From: Candidatus Bipolaricaulota bacterium | GTDB lineage: Bacteria > Bipolaricaulota > Bipolaricaulia > Bipolaricaulales > Bipolaricaulaceae | NCBI GenBank assembly: GCA_015661965.1 | Contig: DQVA01000091.1 | Coordinates: forward strand, 1 to 8,330 | DNA length: 8,330 nt | Direction: 5' to 3' | In this document: positions 6,064 through 8,330 of the stretch, piece by piece | How the letters are laid out: each line of letters begins with the position of its first letter | Numbering within the stretch: position 1 is the first letter of the stretch | Made by a program: the position numbers and the translations under genes | The notes under the pieces: generated by a model | The model's input: only the letters and a program-made list of their open reading frames with translations | Told to the model about the DNA's origin: nothing | Database searches by the model: none

Positions 6064-6949
6064 CGCGCCCCTCCTCCCCCTTGAACGAGCCGAAGAGCCA
6101 CAGGTAAAGGACGCTCAAGGTGACCACGATCCCCATGATGATCAAGGCGTAAGCGGCTCCCAATTGCTTTTGATGCAGCTCCCGGAAGTAGTAAACCGCC
6201 TCCTCCACCAGCACCGGTAGGTTCCGATGTCCGAAGATCACGGTCACGATCACGAAGATCTGCACCGCCCCGATGGCCCGCAGGATGAGGGCGGTTTGAA
6301 TGCTGGGTTTGAGGAGCGGCAACGTGACCTTCCTTAAGGTTTGGAAACCGGTGGCCCCGAATATGCGGGCTGCCTCCCCATATTCCTTGGAGATCCCCTG
6401 CAACCCCGCGAGCAAGATGATCATCACGCTGGGAAGGCCCCGCCAGGCCTCGGCAACGATGAGCAGGGTCATCCAGCGGGCGATCTTGCCATAAGCGAGC
6501 CAGGACATGGGGGTGCGGGGATCCATGAGGCCGAGGTGCACGAGCAGGGAGTTCACCCAACCGTGCTGGGCGTAGCCGGTGGCCCAGATGGCCCCGTAGC
6601 TGATCTCGGGGAGCACCATGGGGATGAGGGCCACAAACAGGAACAGCGACGCCCCCTTGAAATTGGTGTTGATGAGCAGGGCCACCGCCAACGCCAGGAT
6701 GAACTCCACCGTCACCGAGATCACCAGGAAGGTGAACGTGTAGACCAGGGCTTGATAGAAGTAGGGATCCCTGATCACGTAGTTGAAATAGCGAAGGGTG
6801 AACCCTTGGGGGCCCTGGAAGGCCAGCGCCACGCCGCTGGCAGCAGGGATGGCCCAGAACGCGATGTAATAGAGGACGGCGGGCACGATGAGATAGTAAG
6901 GATAGTACGAGGCGAGCCGCGTCTTCCAACCGCCCAGTTTCTCCGGCAT
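6056..6949 (-). CDS. Sugar ABC transporter permease (MalF-like)
   Basis: Partner membrane subunit of the CUT1 importer, 297 residues with six predicted segments (near 17-43, 66-93, 99-124, 159-182, 216-240 and 264-287). It has the basic structure without the large periplasmic insertion of E. coli MalF. The EAA loop is EYGEAARIFGATGFQTLRKV followed by TLPLLKP (189-215), with E192, G198 and P211. ATG at 6949 is the only sensible start before the first membrane segment. No Shine-Dalgarno precedes it: the ten bases before the ATG are TTATCTAACT, and immediately upstream of them is a strong stem-loop. Its translation may therefore be weak relative to the binding protein. A short GC-rich tail overlaps the start of the MalG-like gene. 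Confidence 0.94.
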   Translation of the reverse strand: MPEKLGGWKTRLASYYPYYLIVPAVLYYIAFWAIPAASGVALAFQGPQGFTLRYFNYVIRDPYFYQALVYTFTFLVISVTVEFILALAVALLINTNFKGASLFLFVALIPMVLPEISYGAIWATGYAQHGWVNSLLVHLGLMDPRTPMSWLAYGKIARWMTLLIVAEAWRGLPSVMIILLAGLQGISKEYGEAARIFGATGFQTLRKVTLPLLKPSIQTALILRAIGAVQIFVIVTVIFGHRNLPVLVEEAVYYFRELHQKQLGAAYALIIMGIVVTLSVLYLWLFGSFKGEEGRGE

Positions 6950-6959
6950 AGTTAGATAA

Positions 6960-6986
6960 GGCGGGGAGGGGTTTTCCCTCCCCGCC
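6960..6986 (-). promoter_or_regulatory. Strong stem-loop between binding-protein and permease genes
   Basis: A perfect 11-base stem, GGCGGGGAGGG (6960-6970) with CCCTCCCCGCC (6976-6986), and a 5-base loop (6971-6975). It begins 23 bases after the binding-protein stop and ends 10 bases before the MalF-like ATG. On the minus strand it is followed by TTATCT, only a poor T-tract, so it is more likely a partial terminator or an RNA 3'-end protecting structure than a full stop. Such elements often allow excess binding protein relative to permeases. The GGAGGG in the stem pairs with its complement and so cannot act as a ribosome binding site. Confidence 0.7.
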
Positions 6987-7009
6987 CCTAGTCTATCGGT
7001 TTCGTCCCT

Positions 7010-8245
7010 TTACGGGCAAGGGGGCTCGACGTACTGCATGTCGATGATCTGCTGCTGCATGTCGAGGTAGACGGGGTCAACGCCCTTGCCCCGGGCGCAG
7101 ATGTAATAGAAGGCGTCCTCGAACACCTGCTTCACCACGCCCCAGTCACCGCCCTCGGCGGTGGGGCCGGGGATGAACGCCACCCGACCGGACATACCGA
7201 TGTTGGCCACCTCGATGATGTCGCGGGCGGGGCCCGGCGGGATGTACCTAACGGCCTCGGCCACCGCCGGGTTGAAGGACACCCCCTGGGCGATCCGGGC
7301 CTGGATCTCCGGCCGGGTCATGAACTCGATGAACTTAAGGCCCAGATCCCGGTGCGGGGCGTACTCGGCCAGAGCCAGGGAGTTGTTCCCCGCCACGCTC
7401 CCCCGGTCCACGGAGCCGAAGGGGACGGGGGCGAGGGTGAATTTGCTGGGATCGGTGAGGTACACCATCCCGGCCCGGGCCACGTGGGTGATGGCGATCC
7501 AGGTCTCCTCCCGCAGCATGGCGTCGTTCACCATCTTGTAGGTGACCCAGTTGTCGTTCACGTACGGGTACATGCGATACCAGACGTCCCACGCCTGCTG
7601 GGCCGCCTCGGAGTTGACGTCCGGGAAGCAGCCGCCGTAAGCGAGGACGGTGGAGCCCACGATGTAGGTGAGGAGCCCCATGCGCACGCCGGGCAGGGCG
7701 AACGCTTTCATCCCGGTGGCGTCGTAGATGTTCTTGAGCCAGAGGATCAGGTCCTCGTAGGTGAGGGAGTCCAGGGCCGTCCCAGCGGGCAGGTAATCCA
7801 GGGCTGCCCGGTTGATGACCAGGACGTAGTCGTCACCGGCAAACGGGATGAAGTATTGTTTTCCATCGAACTGGCCCTGGGCGAGGAACCCGGCGCTCAG
7901 GGTGCGGTCCGGGGCCACCACGTCCAGCTCCCCGGTGAGGTCGGCCACCACGCCGGCCTCCACCAGCCGGGAGAAGTTGGACACATAAGAGATTAGCACG
8001 TCGATGGTGGTGTTGCCGGCCTGCTTCTGGGCGATGAGCTTATCCAGCATCTCTGAGTCGGTGAGGATCTCGAAGTCCACCGTGACGCCGGGGTTCTCGG
8101 CCTCGAACAACGGGATGATCTGATCGCGGATGAACCGCTGCTCCTCGGGCGGGCTGAATACCCGGGACACCACGCTGAGGGTTTCGGCCAGGGCCGGCCC
8201 GGCCACCAGGGAAGCGATCAGGAACAGGGCAAGGTACTTACGCAC
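7010..8245 (-). CDS. Extracellular solute-binding protein, family 1 (sugar-type)
   Basis: Binding protein that captures the substrate outside the inner membrane and delivers it to the permeases, 411 residues. The N-terminus is a classical Sec signal peptide: MRKY, a hydrophobic core to about residue 17, and a PALA/ET cleavage site after Ala20. No lipobox cysteine is present, so the mature protein is soluble. The mature part has the family 1 layout: the IRDQIIPLFEAENPGVTVDF opening, DVLISYVSNFSRLVEAGVVA, the YFIPFAGDDYVLVINRAAL hinge region, and the LGLKFIEFMTRPEIQARIAQ segment near the end. It has few cysteines (CFPDVN, ICARGK, EPPCP). The start is GTG at 8245, with AAGGAGGT (8258..8251) and a 5-base spacer, the strongest site of this operon. 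First gene of the operon. The sugar is not identifiable by eye. Confidence 0.92.
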   Translation of the reverse strand: MRKYLALFLIASLVAGPALAETLSVVSRVFSPPEEQRFIRDQIIPLFEAENPGVTVDFEILTDSEMLDKLIAQKQAGNTTIDVLISYVSNFSRLVEAGVVADLTGELDVVAPDRTLSAGFLAQGQFDGKQYFIPFAGDDYVLVINRAALDYLPAGTALDSLTYEDLILWLKNIYDATGMKAFALPGVRMGLLTYIVGSTVLAYGGCFPDVNSEAAQQAWDVWYRMYPYVNDNWVTYKMVNDAMLREETWIAITHVARAGMVYLTDPSKFTLAPVPFGSVDRGSVAGNNSLALAEYAPHRDLGLKFIEFMTRPEIQARIAQGVSFNPAVAEAVRYIPPGPARDIIEVANIGMSGRVAFIPGPTAEGGDWGVVKQVFEDAFYYICARGKGVDPVYLDMQQQIIDMQYVEPPCP

Positions 8246-8330
8246 TCTAGACCTCCTTGTGACTTAGAAACCACGTCTCCCCGTGGGGGGCCTATCCTGC
8301 GTATTCCCGGCGATCACCTCCCTTCCTACT
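8246..8330 (-). other. Leader region upstream of the binding-protein gene
   Basis: 85 bases to the window edge without a convincing gene. It holds the ribosome binding site AAGGAGGT (8258..8251) for the binding protein. Upstream of that is a small inverted repeat CCACG (8271-8275) and CGTGG (8282-8286) with a 6-base gap, which might be an operator half-site pair or a short hairpin. Further up, near 8323..8312, a second AGGTGAT-like purine-rich stretch occurs. No good -35/-10 pair is seen, so the promoter probably lies outside the window. Confidence 0.4.

Noticed and set aside
6950..6960. A TTATCT or TATCTA -10 box giving a separate leaderless promoter for the MalF-like gene.
   Set aside because: No matching -35 box is seen at 16 to 18 bases; the position is occupied by the GC-rich hairpin.
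8263..8330. Short minus-strand frame (GTG ATC GCC ... TAA) that could be a leader peptide or the end of an upstream gene.
   Set aside because: About 17 to 22 codons with no recognisable product. The frame may only be open by chance and the window edge hides its upstream part.
8309..8330. Plus-strand CGATCACCTCCCTTCC resembling the 3' end of 16S rRNA.
   Set aside because: It lacks the rest of the 16S 3' domain. A purine-rich Shine-Dalgarno-like stretch on the other strand explains the similarity.
1..8330. CRISPR arrays, insertion sequences, tRNA or rRNA genes, and phage genes.
   Set aside because: None seen: no regularly spaced repeats, no transposase or integrase motifs, and coding is continuous on one strand with ordinary housekeeping-type genes.

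Overview
All genes in this window lie on the minus strand, in two adjacent operons read from the right edge to the left. The DNA is GC-rich and densely packed, with gene overlaps of 8 to 13 bases, stop codons abutting start codons, and mostly strong AGGAGG-type ribosome binding sites. This indicates a bacterium. Rubrerythrin, a Dps-like protein and a Prx6-type peroxiredoxin suggest an anaerobe or microaerophile that must survive oxygen. The DPSL and archaeal-style peroxiredoxin hint at a thermophile. The solute-binding protein has an ordinary signal peptide without a lipobox, which fits a two-membrane cell. Candidatus Bipolaricaulota or a similar deep-branching thermophilic lineage is a guess only; no marker gene settles it.

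Right half (about 8330 to 2696): a carbohydrate uptake (CUT1) ABC operon in the order solute-binding protein, MalF-like permease, MalG-like permease, MalK-like ATPase, then a GT4-type glycosyltransferase. A perfect 11-bp stem-loop separates the binding-protein gene from the permeases, and the first permease and the glycosyltransferase have no visible Shine-Dalgarno sequence. Translation signals are therefore uneven, probably favouring the binding protein. The sugar is unknown. The glycosyltransferase probably uses or modifies the imported sugar, or makes a sugar-based solute.

Junction (2695 to 2575): a GC-rich inverted repeat after the glycosyltransferase gene, then a good sigma70-type promoter (TTGACC, 17 bp, TAAAAT). 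Its predicted start point falls on an ATG of the perR-like gene, so the transcript may be leaderless. A Fur-family-like 7-1-7 palindrome overlaps the start site, which suggests autoregulation.

Left half (2574 to 1): a six-gene oxidative-stress and iron operon: PerR-like regulator, DPSL ferritin-like protein, small cytochrome b5-like heme protein, rubrerythrin, Prx6-type peroxiredoxin, and ferritin (cut off by the window edge). The expected logic is that PerR senses peroxide and derepresses the set. Rubrerythrin, DPSL and peroxiredoxin then reduce peroxide, while DPSL and ferritin store Fe(II) to limit Fenton chemistry. The heme protein may pass electrons to one of them. No stretch over 300 bases lacks a gene.
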